A stretch of 55,922 nt of DNA. Origin: Actinomycetota bacterium. Lineage in GTDB: Bacteria; Actinomycetota; Thermoleophilia; Gaiellales; F1-60-MAGs149. The DNA lies in assembly GCA_009885805.1 (NCBI GenBank), contig VFJZ01000025.1:1-55922 (forward strand). Direction: 5' to 3'. The number at the start of each line of letters is the position of its first letter. Positions within the stretch are counted from its first letter, which is position 1. The position numbers and the translations under genes were made by a program. Positions 41,485-50,768 of the stretch are shown in pieces. Under the pieces are notes generated by a model that was given only the letters and a program-made list of their open reading frames with translations, ran no database searches and had not been told where the DNA came from.

Positions 41485-42785
41485 CCGCCACCGTCCTCGC
41501 CGCCGCCGCCGGCCGGCGCGAGGAACTCGTCGACCTCGTCCGCGACCTCGTCGGCCATCGCTCGGAGAATGCGAAGCTCGTCCCGGCCGCCGCCGTCACG
41601 GCGGCGGCCACGGGCGAGTCGGCCTGCCAGGACGCGATCGAGCAGGCGTTCGCGGACCTCGGCATGACGATCGATCGCTTCGAGGCGCTCCCGGGCCGCG
41701 AGGACGTCGTCGGCCGGCTCGCGGGGTCCGGCGGCGGTCGCTCCCTGATCCTGAACGGCCACGTCGACGTCGTTCCCGCCGGCGCGCCCGAGGAGTGGCC
41801 GCACGATCCGTGGGGTGGCCACCTCGACGGCGAGGGTCGCCTCTGGGGCCGCGGCTCGTGCGATATGAAGGGCGGGATCGCCTGCGGCATCGTCGCGTTG
41901 CGCATCCTCCGCGATCTCGGTGTCCGGCTCCGTGGCGACGTCGTCTTCCAGTCGGTCGTCGACGAGGAGACGGGCGGCCCGGGGACGGTGCGGGCGATCG
42001 AGCGCGGGCACGTCGCCGACGCCGCGATCATCCTCGAGCCGACGAACGGGCACCTGCAGCCGGTCGAAGGCGGGCTCGAGTGGGTTCGCGTCGTCATCCG
42101 CGGCCGCACGGGCCACAGTGCGGCCCGATACCGGTCGATCCACGCCGGTGGCCGGGGCGCGCCGGTGTCGGCGATCGAGAAGGCCGTCGACGTCCTGCAC
42201 CGGCTCCGGGAGCTCGAACGTCACTGGGGCGTGCACCGCGTCCATCCCCTGCTGCCGCGCGGCATCACGACGCTGAACCCCGGCGTCATCGCGGGCGGCT
42301 CGGGCGGCGGCGCCGACGGCATGCCGAACGGAATGGTCGCGTACTCGAACTTTGCGGACTACTGCGCGCTCGGTCTGTCGATGAAGTACCTCCCCGACGA
42401 GTCACCCGACGAGGTGCGGGCGATGTTCGAGGACGAGCTTGCGCGGATCGCCGCCGCCGATCCGTGGCTGCGCGAGCATCCGCCCGAGGTCGAGTGGGGG
42501 ATCGCCGGCGTCTCGTTCCCGCCCGCGGAGACGCCGCCCGACCACCGGTTCTGCCAGACCGTCGCGGGCGCGTTTCGGCGCGCGACCGGTCGCGCGGAGA
42601 CGTTCTCCGGCTTCGAGGCGGTGTCCGACCTCGCCTGGCTCTCGGCGGCGGGGATCCCGAGCCTGCTCTACGGCCCCGGCGACTTCGCGCAGGCGCATTC
42701 GAGCGCCGAGTACGTGTGCGTTGACGAACTCGTCGAGGTGACCGGTGTCGTCGCGCTCGCGGTGATGGACTGGTGCGGATGCTGA
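41481..42785 (+). CDS. M20-family amidohydrolase/deacylase (ArgE/DapE-like)
   Basis: 434 aa from GTG 41481, overlapping the previous stop (GTGA). Di-zinc peptidase family: LNGHVDVVP (His94, Asp96), RGSCDMKGG (bridging Asp), VVDEETGGPG (catalytic Glu pair) and ILEPTNGHL. The dimerisation lid lies between about residues 200 and 330 (GRTGHSAARY). C-terminal GDFAQAHSSAEYVCVDELVE carries the last zinc His. Likely removes an acyl group from an amino acid or hydrolyses an amide. The substrate is probably the pathway intermediate. Confidence 0.92.
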   Translation: MTATVLAAAAGRREELVDLVRDLVGHRSENAKLVPAAAVTAAATGESACQDAIEQAFADLGMTIDRFEALPGREDVVGRLAGSGGGRSLILNGHVDVVPAGAPEEWPHDPWGGHLDGEGRLWGRGSCDMKGGIACGIVALRILRDLGVRLRGDVVFQSVVDEETGGPGTVRAIERGHVADAAIILEPTNGHLQPVEGGLEWVRVVIRGRTGHSAARYRSIHAGGRGAPVSAIEKAVDVLHRLRELERHWGVHRVHPLLPRGITTLNPGVIAGGSGGGADGMPNGMVAYSNFADYCALGLSMKYLPDESPDEVRAMFEDELARIAAADPWLREHPPEVEWGIAGVSFPPAETPPDHRFCQTVAGAFRRATGRAETFSGFEAVSDLAWLSAAGIPSLLYGPGDFAQAHSSAEYVCVDELVEVTGVVALAVMDWCGC

Positions 42786-43963
42786 CGTCGTTCTACTGCT
42801 TCGCGTCCGATCTGGAGGATCGCGGCACCGACGTCGCCCTCGACGAGATGCAGGCCGCCGGCGCGACGGGCGTGACGCTGGCGTCCGCGTATCACGCCGC
42901 GCGCGATCTGTTCCCCCGCGCCCGCGGGCGGCGGGTGCGGTTCCTGCGCGGCGGCGAGGTGCACTTCCGTCCCGACCCGGCGCTGTGGGCCGGCGCCGTG
43001 CTCACGCCGCTCGGCGGCGAGGCCGAGACGCTCGGCGACCTCGTCGCCGCAGCCGGCCGGCGCGATATGCACGTCGACGGCTGGACGGTGTTCCTCCATG
43101 TCGACCGCGAGCTCGACCTGCCCGCCGGCCTTGCGGAGGAGACCTGTTTCGGCGACCCGCTGCCGACCCAGCTCTGTCCGGCCAGTCCCGATGTGCGCAC
43201 GTACGCGGTGACGTTGGCGCGCGAGGTCGCGCGCCGCGGCGTGCGCGCGGTCGTCGCCGAGTCGCTCCACCATCACGGGTTCGGGCACGGCTACCACCAC
43301 GAGCGGGCGTTCGTCCGCCTCGGCCCGCTCGCCCGGGCGGTCCTCGACCTCTGCTTCTGCCGGCATTGCGCGGACGACGACGAGCGGGCAGTGGCGCGCG
43401 CGATCGTCGCGGAGGCGTTCGCGGCGGACAGCGACACCGGGCCGGAGTGCACCTGGGCCACGGTCGACGCGGTCTTGCCCGGCTTCCGGGCCCGCCGGGA
43501 GGCGCAGGTCGCGTTGCTTGTCGGCGAGGTCGCCGCCGCCTGCCGGGCGGAGGGGGCGGAGCTTGTCTTCCTCGACCCATCCGGGGCGGCGAAGGGCTAC
43601 GCGACCGGCCGCCCTGAGGGCGGCGCGGCACCCGAGATCGCCTGGACGATGGGCGTCGACGTCGCCGGCTGTGCGCAGGCGGCCGGAGCGCTCGGCGTGA
43701 TCGCGTACGCCGCCGACCCCGCGCGCGTCGCGCTGGATCTCGACGCATACCGGGCGCTCGCCGGTCCGGACGTCGCCCTGGAGGCCGTCCTGCGACCGTC
43801 GGCGCCCGACTGCGAGGACGCCGGCAATCTCGCGGCGAAGCTCGCGGTGTGTGCCGAGCGCGGCGTGCGCGCCGCGGGTCTCTACCATTACGGGCTCGTG
43901 CCGGTGGCGGCGATGGAGCGGGCAGCGGCCGCGCTCGGCGGTGTCGCGGGGGGTGGACGGTGA
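42773..43963 (+). CDS. Conserved protein of unknown function, probable TIM-barrel
   Basis: 396 aa (an ATG at 42779 is an alternative start). I cannot name the family. The sequence alternates hydrophobic strands and helices (VTLASAYH, GWTVFLHV, VRAVVAESLHHHGFGHGYHHE, AAGLYHYGLVP), suggestive of a glycoside-hydrolase-like barrel. It contains a compact cysteine motif LDLCFCRHCADD near residue 200 that could bind metal or form a disulfide. It overlaps the M20 gene by 13 bases and the SDR gene by four, so it is firmly inside the operon. It may act on a glycosidic or polyol part of the substrate (speculation). Confidence 0.75.
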   Translation: MRMLTSFYCFASDLEDRGTDVALDEMQAAGATGVTLASAYHAARDLFPRARGRRVRFLRGGEVHFRPDPALWAGAVLTPLGGEAETLGDLVAAAGRRDMHVDGWTVFLHVDRELDLPAGLAEETCFGDPLPTQLCPASPDVRTYAVTLAREVARRGVRAVVAESLHHHGFGHGYHHERAFVRLGPLARAVLDLCFCRHCADDDERAVARAIVAEAFAADSDTGPECTWATVDAVLPGFRARREAQVALLVGEVAAACRAEGAELVFLDPSGAAKGYATGRPEGGAAPEIAWTMGVDVAGCAQAAGALGVIAYAADPARVALDLDAYRALAGPDVALEAVLRPSAPDCEDAGNLAAKLAVCAERGVRAAGLYHYGLVPVAAMERAAAALGGVAGGGR

Positions 43964-44745
43964 CCGGCGGGCTGCTCGCGGGGAAGTCGGCGTTCGTGAC
44001 CGGCGCCGGCGGCGGCATCGGTGCGGCCGTCGCGCGGCGCTTCTGCGAGGAGGGCGCGCGTGTGGCGCTCGCCGACGCGGACGCCACCGCCGTCGAAGCG
44101 GTTGCTGCCAACCTTGCAGGTGCCGGCTTCGACGCGGCCGCCGTCGCGCTCGACATCACCGACGAGGCAGCCGTCGGGCGCGTGATGGACGCGGCCGCCG
44201 AGCGGCTCGGGCGCCTCGACACGCTCGTCGCGAACGCCGGGATCCTCCACGTCGGCCGGATCGCAGAGACGACTGCCGAGGCGCTCCGCCGGACGGTCGA
44301 CGTCAACCTCGTCGGCACGATCTCGTGCATCCGCGCGGCGCTGCCGCACCTGCGCCGGGACGGCGGCGGGTCGATCGTCTGCACGGTGTCGCAGGCCGGC
44401 ATCGAAGGCGCTCCGGAGCTCACCGCCTACTGCTCGTCGAAGTTCGCGGTCACGGGCGCCGTCCAGTCGCTCGCGCGTGAGCTCGGCCCCGAGGGAATCC
44501 GGGTGAACGGCGTCGCGCCCGGCCTGGTCGAAACGCCGATGCTCGCACGATTCTTCGCCGACCGCGCCCGGGTTCGCGGGCTGTCGACCGAGGAGGTGCG
44601 CGAGCGCGCGCTCGCCGGCGTCCCGATCGGCCGGGTCGCGTCACCGGTCGAGATCGCGAACGTGATCGTCTTCCTCGCCTCGGGCCTCGCCTCGTACGTG
44701 AGCGGCGTCGTCCTGCCGGTGCTCGGCGGCGAGATCAGCCGCTGA
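43960..44745 (+). CDS. Short-chain dehydrogenase/reductase
   Basis: 261 aa from GTG 43960 (GTGA overlap with the previous stop). Classical SDR: cofactor motif TGAGGGIG, NAG motif LVANAGILH, catalytic Tyr and Lys in AYCSSKFAV, and GPEGIRVNGVAPGLVETPM. The acidic residue after beta-2 (LADAD) favours NAD. It is the last gene of the packed operon. A small hairpin (44748-44765) follows, then the helicase-associated gene. Probably oxidises an alcohol intermediate. Confidence 0.92.
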   Translation: MTGGLLAGKSAFVTGAGGGIGAAVARRFCEEGARVALADADATAVEAVAANLAGAGFDAAAVALDITDEAAVGRVMDAAAERLGRLDTLVANAGILHVGRIAETTAEALRRTVDVNLVGTISCIRAALPHLRRDGGGSIVCTVSQAGIEGAPELTAYCSSKFAVTGAVQSLARELGPEGIRVNGVAPGLVETPMLARFFADRARVRGLSTEEVRERALAGVPIGRVASPVEIANVIVFLASGLASYVSGVVLPVLGGEISR

Positions 44746-44747
44746 TA

Positions 44748-44765
44748 CCCTGCCGGGGTGCAGGG
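44748..44765 (+). other. Small hairpin at the end of the catabolic operon
   Basis: CCCTGC (44748-44753), loop CGGGGT, GCAGGG (44760-44765). The stem is only six pairs and has no T-run, so it is at best a weak terminator. The overlapping TACCCT (44746-44751) could instead be a -10 for the helicase-associated gene starting at 44778. Confidence 0.35.
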
Positions 44766-44777
44766 CGCTCCGCAACG

Positions 44778-46811
44778 GTGAAGGTCGGCGACGCGGTTCG
44801 TCGCCTCGGCCGCGACGAACTCGAACGGCTCGTGCGACTCCGTCCCGATCTCGGCCGCGCCCGCGATGTCGACGACCTGATCCATCGCGCGAACTGGCAG
44901 GGGTCGATCGTCGCCGCGACCGAGGAGTTGTCGATGACGGGCTGGGTGACCATGAGCGCCGCCTGCCTGGCCGGTCCCGCGGCCTCGTTCGAGGGCATCC
45001 GGAAGCTGGTCAGCCTCCCGGAGGAGGTGCTGGTCGAGGGCGCGAGCGAACTCGCCGCGCTGCTTCTCGCCGATACCGACGGCGAAACACTCGATCTTCA
45101 CGGCACCCTCCGCCAACAGCTGCCGTATCCGTTCGGGCTGGGACGCCCCGTCGTGACCCTGCTCGAATCGCTCGTCATGGACGACCTGAGGACGATCCTC
45201 GCGGCGCTCGGACTCGACGAGGAGGGGCGGAAGGCCGATCTCGTCGAGCGGCTCAGCGGCTATCTGCTCGCACCCGGCCGGATCGCGCAGCTCGTCGCCG
45301 GGGCGCCGCCCGAGGTGCGCGCGCTTCTCGCCGAGTTCGATCAGCGCGGGTATCCCTGCGTCGACGCGGAGCATCCCGCCGAGCAGGATGCGCGTGCCCA
45401 CGGCCTGCTCGTGCGGCCGCGCTGGAGCGAAGCGGAACTGCCGCGCGAGGTCGGCGTCGCGCTCCGCGGCGGCCTGCCTCTCGGCATCCCGTACGAGCGG
45501 CCCGCAGCGGTCGTGCGCCCCGTATCGGACGCCGAGATCGCGGCAGCGAACGCCGACGCCGTCGCCGCGGCGCACACGACAATCGATCGCATCGCGCGGA
45601 TCGTCTCACTCCTCGCCGAGGAGCCGGTGCCGCTCCGCCAGGACGAGGCGCTCGGTGTCCGCGAGGTCAAGCGCCTCGCGGGCGCGCTGGGGAGGCCGGA
45701 GCACGAGATCGCCTGGCTTGTCGAGGTGGCGTCTGGCCTCGGGCTGCTGAAACGGGCGGGGCGGGCCGGATCACGGCGCCTTGCGAGCGCCGGCCAGTGG
45801 GGTGGCAGCGCGACCGACCGCTGGCTCGAGCTCGCCCGCGGCTTCGGTACCACCTACCGCCACACCCATGTCGCCGGGCGCCGCGACGACTCCCGTCTGC
45901 TCCTCGCGCCGCTCGCGCACGCACCGTCGCTCGGCGACCCGCGGCCCCTTCGCACGGACGTGCTCCAGATCTTCGACGTGCTCGACGCCTCTTCGGCGCT
46001 CGATCCGGCATCGATCGGACCGCTCGCCCACTGGCTGCGCCCGGCCCGGTGGGGGTCGCAGCCCGCGTCCCCGCGTGAGATCGCAGCGTTCCTCCACGAC
46101 GAGATGGAGTCGCTCGGACTCGTCGCGGGCGGTCGGCTCTCCGCACCCTTCCAGGCGTTGCGCGCCGGAGACGAGGATCGCGCCCGCGAGCTCTTCGAGG
46201 GCGCCGCAGGCCTCGGCCACCGCGGCTTCACGGTGCAGGCCGACGCGACGATCATCGTGCCTGGGCGGGCGGCACCGCAGACGTCGGCGAAGCTCCGTCG
46301 GTTCGCGGACGTCGAGTCGGACGGTGCTGCGCTCGTCTTGCGGGTGACCGAGACGTCGATCCGCCGCGCGATCGATGCCGGTGAGACCGCCGAGGGGATC
46401 GTCGCGTTCCTGACCGAGCACGCGAGCCATGGCCTGCCGCAGCCGATCGCCGTGCTGATCGACGACGTCGGACGGCGCCACGGATCGCTCGTCGTCGGCG
46501 CCGGCCGTGCCTTCGTCCGCTCGGACGATCCGGCGCTTCTCGAGCAGGTGTTGCGGCACCGCAAGCTCGCAAAGCTCGGCCTCCGACGTGCGGCGTCCGG
46601 CCTCCTGGTCGCGGATGCGACGACGGCGACGCTGATCGGCGCGCTGCGCGGTGCCGGGTTCCTGCCCGTTGCAGAGACCCCTGCCGAGCCGGCCGCGGTG
46701 CGGGCGCGCCGCGCGCCCCCGGCAGATCCCGCCTTCAGCCACTACGTCCTCGACGAGGTGCCGGTCGACCCGGCCGCGTGGGCGCTCCGGATGCTGGCGA
46801 GCGCCCGATGA
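44778..46811 (+). CDS. Helicase-associated protein, partner of XPB
   Basis: 677 aa from GTG 44778. This is the large protein regularly encoded directly before the actinobacterial XPB helicase. The N-terminal and middle parts are helical with winged-helix-like stretches (RKADLVERLSGYLLAPGRIAQL). The C-terminal part, about residues 470-660, is the XPB/Ssl2-type helicase-associated domain: VQADATIIVPGRAAPQT, LVLRVTETSIRRAIDAGET, LIDDVGRRHGSL and KLAKLGLRRAASGLLVADA (short separate blocks). It probably cooperates with the helicase in DNA repair or transcription-coupled processes. Overlaps the helicase gene by four bases (ATGA). Confidence 0.85.
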   Translation: MKVGDAVRRLGRDELERLVRLRPDLGRARDVDDLIHRANWQGSIVAATEELSMTGWVTMSAACLAGPAASFEGIRKLVSLPEEVLVEGASELAALLLADTDGETLDLHGTLRQQLPYPFGLGRPVVTLLESLVMDDLRTILAALGLDEEGRKADLVERLSGYLLAPGRIAQLVAGAPPEVRALLAEFDQRGYPCVDAEHPAEQDARAHGLLVRPRWSEAELPREVGVALRGGLPLGIPYERPAAVVRPVSDAEIAAANADAVAAAHTTIDRIARIVSLLAEEPVPLRQDEALGVREVKRLAGALGRPEHEIAWLVEVASGLGLLKRAGRAGSRRLASAGQWGGSATDRWLELARGFGTTYRHTHVAGRRDDSRLLLAPLAHAPSLGDPRPLRTDVLQIFDVLDASSALDPASIGPLAHWLRPARWGSQPASPREIAAFLHDEMESLGLVAGGRLSAPFQALRAGDEDRARELFEGAAGLGHRGFTVQADATIIVPGRAAPQTSAKLRRFADVESDGAALVLRVTETSIRRAIDAGETAEGIVAFLTEHASHGLPQPIAVLIDDVGRRHGSLVVGAGRAFVRSDDPALLEQVLRHRKLAKLGLRRAASGLLVADATTATLIGALRGAGFLPVAETPAEPAAVRARRAPPADPAFSHYVLDEVPVDPAAWALRMLASAR

Positions 46812-48445
46812 GCGGCCCCCTGATCGTGCAGTCCGACCGCACCCTCCTGCTCGAGGTGGATCACGAGCTGTTCGACGAGTGCCGGCGGGCGATCGCGCCG
46901 TTCGCCGAGCTGGAGCGCGCGCCCGAGCACGTTCACACCTACCGGATCACGTCGCTCGCGCTCTGGAATGCCCGCGCCGCCGGCCACGACGCGACCGACG
47001 CGGCCGAGGTCCTGACGCGCTTCGCGCGGTATCCGGTGCCACCGGCGATCCTCGTCGACCTGCGCGAGACGATGGAGCGCTACGGGCGCCTCGCGATCGA
47101 GAGCGACGGGGACGGACTCGTCCTGCGTGGCCTCGACCTCGCTGTGCTCGAGGAGGTCGCGCGATCGAAGAAGGTCGCGCCGCTCCTGCGGGAGCGGCTC
47201 AGCCGTGGCGTGTTCCGCGTGCCGGCAGCCGAGCGGGGGAGGCTGAAGCAGGCGCTGCTCGCCGTCGGCTGGCCGGCCGTCGACACCGCCGGCTATGTCG
47301 ACGGCGTTGCGCTCGAGGTCGACCTCGTCGAGTCGCCCGGCCGTGGTCTGCGCACCTATCAGCGCGAGGCGGCCGAGTCGTTCCTCGCGGCCGGATCGGG
47401 CCTCGTCGTGCTGCCGTGTGGCAGCGGCAAGACGATGGTCGGCGCCGCGGTCGTCGCCGGTGTGAAGGCGCAGACGCTGATTCTCGTCACGAGCACCGTC
47501 GCGATCCACCAGTGGCGGCGTGAGCTCGCGACCTGGACGACGCTGAACGAGGAGGACATCGGGGAGTACTCGGGCGCGACGAAGGACATCCGCGCGGTGA
47601 CGATCGCGACGTACCAGATCCTGATCGCGCGTCGCGGTGGCGTCCAGGCGCACCTCGATCTCGTCGCGCGCGAGGAGTGGGGGCTGATCGTCTACGACGA
47701 GGTGCACCTGTTGCCGGCGCCGGTGTTCCGGATGACGGCGGAGATCCAGGCGCGGCGACGGCTCGGCCTCACCGCCACGCTCGTCCGCGAGGACGGTGCC
47801 GAGGGCGATGTCTTCACGCTGATCGGGCCGAAGCGCTACGACGTGCCGTGGCGCGAGATCGAGCGACAGGGCTGGATCGCGCCGGCGACGTGCATCGAGG
47901 TGCGGGTCACCCTCCCCGACGACGAGCGGATGGCGATCGCCCTCGCCGAGCCGGCCGACGCCTTCCGGCTCGCCGCGACGACGCCCGGCAAGCTCGACGT
48001 CGTCGAGCGGATCCTCGCGCGGCACCCCGGCGATCCGGCGCTCGTGATCGGGCAGTACCTCGACCAGCTCGACGATCTCGCGGCGCGCCTCAACGCGCCG
48101 CTGATCACCGGGCGCACACCGAACCCCGAGCGCGAGGCGCTCTACGCCGCGTTCCGGGCCGGTGCGCTGCGCGTGCTCGTCGTCTCGAAGGTCGCGAACT
48201 TCTCCATCGACCTGCCGGAGGCGTCGCTCGCGATCCAGGTCTCGGGGATGTTCGGCAGCCGCCAGGAGGAGGCGCAGCGCCTCGGCCGCATCCTCCGCCC
48301 GAAGGCCGACGGCCGTCAGGCGCGCTTCTACACGGTCGTCGCGCGCGACACGAGCGACGCGGAGTTCGCCTCGCGCCGCCAGCGCTTCCTCGCCGAGCAG
48401 GGTTACGGCTACGTGATCCTCGACGCCGGTGACCTCGGCTCGTAG
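46808..48445 (+). CDS. XPB-type DNA helicase (SF2)
   Basis: 545 aa. The N-terminal 190 residues are the XPB damage-recognition-like region. SF2 motifs follow: Walker A LPCGSGKTMVG with Lys208, motif II VYDEVHLLPAP with Asp297 (DEVH box), LGLTATLVREDG (motif III with the RED motif of XPB) and the second RecA domain ending QEEAQRLGRILRPK (motif VI Arg residues). It translocates 3'-5' on DNA in characterised homologues. The 3' end overlaps the convergent amidohydrolase gene by 37 bases. Confidence 0.95.
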   Translation: MSGPLIVQSDRTLLLEVDHELFDECRRAIAPFAELERAPEHVHTYRITSLALWNARAAGHDATDAAEVLTRFARYPVPPAILVDLRETMERYGRLAIESDGDGLVLRGLDLAVLEEVARSKKVAPLLRERLSRGVFRVPAAERGRLKQALLAVGWPAVDTAGYVDGVALEVDLVESPGRGLRTYQREAAESFLAAGSGLVVLPCGSGKTMVGAAVVAGVKAQTLILVTSTVAIHQWRRELATWTTLNEEDIGEYSGATKDIRAVTIATYQILIARRGGVQAHLDLVAREEWGLIVYDEVHLLPAPVFRMTAEIQARRRLGLTATLVREDGAEGDVFTLIGPKRYDVPWREIERQGWIAPATCIEVRVTLPDDERMAIALAEPADAFRLAATTPGKLDVVERILARHPGDPALVIGQYLDQLDDLAARLNAPLITGRTPNPEREALYAAFRAGALRVLVVSKVANFSIDLPEASLAIQVSGMFGSRQEEAQRLGRILRPKADGRQARFYTVVARDTSDAEFASRRQRFLAEQGYGYVILDAGDLGS

Positions 48446-49995
48446 CCGCGGCTACGTAGCCCACGCCCGGGCGTCGCCCCCGTGTGCGCGCCGTCCAGCA
48501 CGACCGCAACGCCGTTGACGATCACGTGGGGAATGCCCTCCGGGAGTGAGCGCGGCTCCTCGTAGGTGGCCGTGTCGCGGACCGCCGCCGGGTCGAAGCA
48601 GGTGACGTCGGCGGCCATGCCCGGTCGCAGCAGGCCGCGATCCGGTAGGCGCAGGACCCGGGCCGGCAACGAGGTGAAGCGGCGGACGGCGTCCTCGAGG
48701 CGCAGCAGGCCGAGCTCCCGGACGTAGACGGCGAGGTAGCGCGGGAAGGTGCCCCAGCCGCGTGGGTGCGGCCGCTCGCCGACGACGATGCCGTCGGAGC
48801 CGCCGGTGTGACAGGGGTGCTGCATGATCGCGCGGACGTTCTCCTCGTTGCCGACGTGATGCGTGGCGGCAAGCGCGAGGTTCCCTTCGGCGCAGAGCTC
48901 GCAGTAGACGTCGATCGGCCGCCGGCCGGCGGCGGCGGCGCGGTCGGCGATCGAGACCCCGCCGGGCACCACCACCGACCAGTCGATCGGCACGCCGTGA
49001 TGGCCGTCCGTGCCGACCTCCTCCAGCTCGTGGCAAAGCCGCTCGCGCAGCGACGGGTCGCGCAGCCGGGCGATGGTCGCCTCCCCACCGCCGGCGAGCG
49101 CCCAGCCCGGAAGGAAGGCGTGCAGGTACGTGTTGCCGGCGAGGTACGGATAGGTGTCGAGCGTGACCTGGACGCCCTCGGCCATCGCGGCGTCGATCAT
49201 CGCGAGCAGCTCCGGCGCCCGGCCGCGGTTGCAGGCGAAGCCGAGGTGGCAGTGCGCGAGATGCAGCGGCACGCCTGCACGGCGCGCGATCGCGATCGAG
49301 TCCCGGTAGCCCTCGATGGCGTGCGAGCCGTAGTTGCGGTGGTGCGGCGTGTACGGGGCGCCCGAGCCGCGCATCACCTCGCAGAGGGCGACCAGTTCGT
49401 CGTCATCGGCGTACATCCCGGGCGCGTACGTCAGCCCGGCCGAGAGCCCGGCGGCGCCCTCGGCGAGCGCCTGCTGCAGCAGCCGGCGCATCTCGGCCAG
49501 CTCGTTCTGCGTCGCCGGCCGATCCTCCTGGCCGACCGTCTGCAGACGGAGCGTGCCGTGCCCCACGAGCGTCACGACGTTGATGGCGCTGGCGCCGTCG
49601 AAGCGCCGCAGGTAGTCGGCCACGGAGCGCCAGTCCCAGTCGACGTCCGGATCGCCGTTCCAACCCTGCAGCATCGTCCGCAGCTGGTCGAGCGTCTCGC
49701 GGCGGGCGGGCGCGAGCGACAGGCCATCCTGGCCGACGACCTCGAGCGTCACGCCCTGGTGCACCTTCATCGCGTAGTGAGGATCGGCGAGCGGCTGCAG
49801 GTCCGAGTGCGTGTGCATGTCCGTGAACCCGGGACAGACGACGAGCCCGGTCGCGTCGATCTCGGTTCGCGCCCGCTCGTCGAGCTGCCCGACCGCGACG
49901 ATCCGGTCGCCGCGGATGCCGACGTCCGCGCGGAACCACGGGCTCCCGGTGCCGTCGACGACGCGGCCCCCGCGCACGGCGACGTCGAGCGTCAC
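48409..49995 (-). CDS. N-acyl-D-amino-acid deacylase-like amidohydrolase
   Basis: 528 aa from GTG 49995. Metal-dependent amidohydrolase superfamily, D-aminoacylase branch: [16 protein letters not shown] with His61, His63 and Asp65, later LHLAHCHLG and the active-site Asp in [13 protein letters not shown]. Classical D-aminoacylases have a Cys metal ligand in a GNCG motif. Here it is [11 protein letters not shown] (Asp90), so metal coordination must differ or use Asp. C-terminal [14 protein letters not shown] is the standard closing strand. Overlaps the SDR gene upstream by four bases. Deacylates a D-amino acid or hydrolyses a related cyclic or acyl amide. Confidence 0.9.
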   Translation of the reverse strand: MTLDVAVRGGRVVDGTGSPWFRADVGIRGDRIVAVGQLDERARTEIDATGLVVCPGFTDMHTHSDLQPLADPHYAMKVHQGVTLEVVGQDGLSLAPARRETLDQLRTMLQGWNGDPDVDWDWRSVADYLRRFDGASAINVVTLVGHGTLRLQTVGQEDRPATQNELAEMRRLLQQALAEGAAGLSAGLTYAPGMYADDDELVALCEVMRGSGAPYTPHHRNYGSHAIEGYRDSIAIARRAGVPLHLAHCHLGFACNRGRAPELLAMIDAAMAEGVQVTLDTYPYLAGNTYLHAFLPGWALAGGGEATIARLRDPSLRERLCHELEEVGTDGHHGVPIDWSVVVPGGVSIADRAAAAGRRPIDVYCELCAEGNLALAATHHVGNEENVRAIMQHPCHTGGSDGIVVGERPHPRGWGTFPRYLAVYVRELGLLRLEDAVRRFTSLPARVLRLPDRGLLRPGMAADVTCFDPAAVRDTATYEEPRSLPEGIPHVIVNGVAVVLDGAHTGATPGRGLRSRGYEPRSPASRIT

Positions 49996-50744
49996 CCGCC
50001 CCCGTCCGGCCGCGACTCGACGAGCAACTCCTCCGCCATCAGCCCGAGGCCGGCCAGCAGACCGCCGTCGACGCGCAGGATCTCCCCCGTGATGAACGAC
50101 GCCTCGTCCGAGGCGAGGAACGCGACGGCTGCCGCGACCTCGTCCGGCTCCCCGACCCGGCCGAGCGGGTACCAGCGGGCGAGCCGCTCGAGCAGGTCCG
50201 GCTCACGGGCGAGGCGGGCGCCCCAGGCCGCGGTTCGCACGGTGCCGGGGGCGACGGCGTTGCAGCGGACGCCGTGCCGCCCGTAGCGCGTCGCGACCGA
50301 GCGCACCAGATTGTCGAGCCCGGCCTTCGCCGCGCTGTAGGCCTCGTTGCCGACGTAGGTCTGGGCGTTCACGGAGGAGATCGCGACGATCGCTCCGCGC
50401 CGCCGCTCGATCATCCCCGGCAGGACGGCGCGGATCGCCTGCATCGCGCTCGTCAGCGTCCCCTCGACGTCGGTGCGCCAGGAGTCGTCGGACACGGTGA
50501 CGAGGTCGTCGCCCGTAACCGACAGCGTCGCCGTGACGAGGACGTCCGCACTGGCAGCCACGTCGTCGAGCGTCGAGACGGCGCCCCCGATCGCTCGCGC
50601 GACCTCCTCCGCTCGCGCCGCGTCGAGGTCGCAGATCACCACGCGCGCGCCATCGGCGGCGAGCCGCCGGCAGACAGCGGAGCCGATGCCACCCGCACCG
50701 CCGAGGACGACGGCCGTCCGGTTCGCGAAGCGCACGGCCGGCAT
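49992..50744 (-). CDS. SDR-family oxidoreductase with altered NAG motif
   Basis: 250 aa. The SDR fold is clear: [13 protein letters not shown] cofactor loop, [12 protein letters not shown] (Asp after beta-2 suggests NAD), catalytic YSAAKAG and [12 protein letters not shown], ending [12 protein letters not shown]. The NNAG motif after beta-4 is missing: [12 protein letters not shown] stands there. ATG 50744. Its last four bases are shared with the start of the amidohydrolase gene, so it precedes that gene in a two-gene unit. Substrate unknown. The changed motif may alter the cofactor pocket. Confidence 0.87.
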   Translation of the reverse strand: MPAVRFANRTAVVLGGAGGIGSAVCRRLAADGARVVICDLDAARAEEVARAIGGAVSTLDDVAASADVLVTATLSVTGDDLVTVSDDSWRTDVEGTLTSAMQAIRAVLPGMIERRRGAIVAISSVNAQTYVGNEAYSAAKAGLDNLVRSVATRYGRHGVRCNAVAPGTVRTAAWGARLAREPDLLERLARWYPLGRVGEPDEVAAAVAFLASDEASFITGEILRVDGGLLAGLGLMAEELLVESRPDGGG

Positions 50745-50768
50745 CGTACGGTCTGCACGCGAGTGGTG

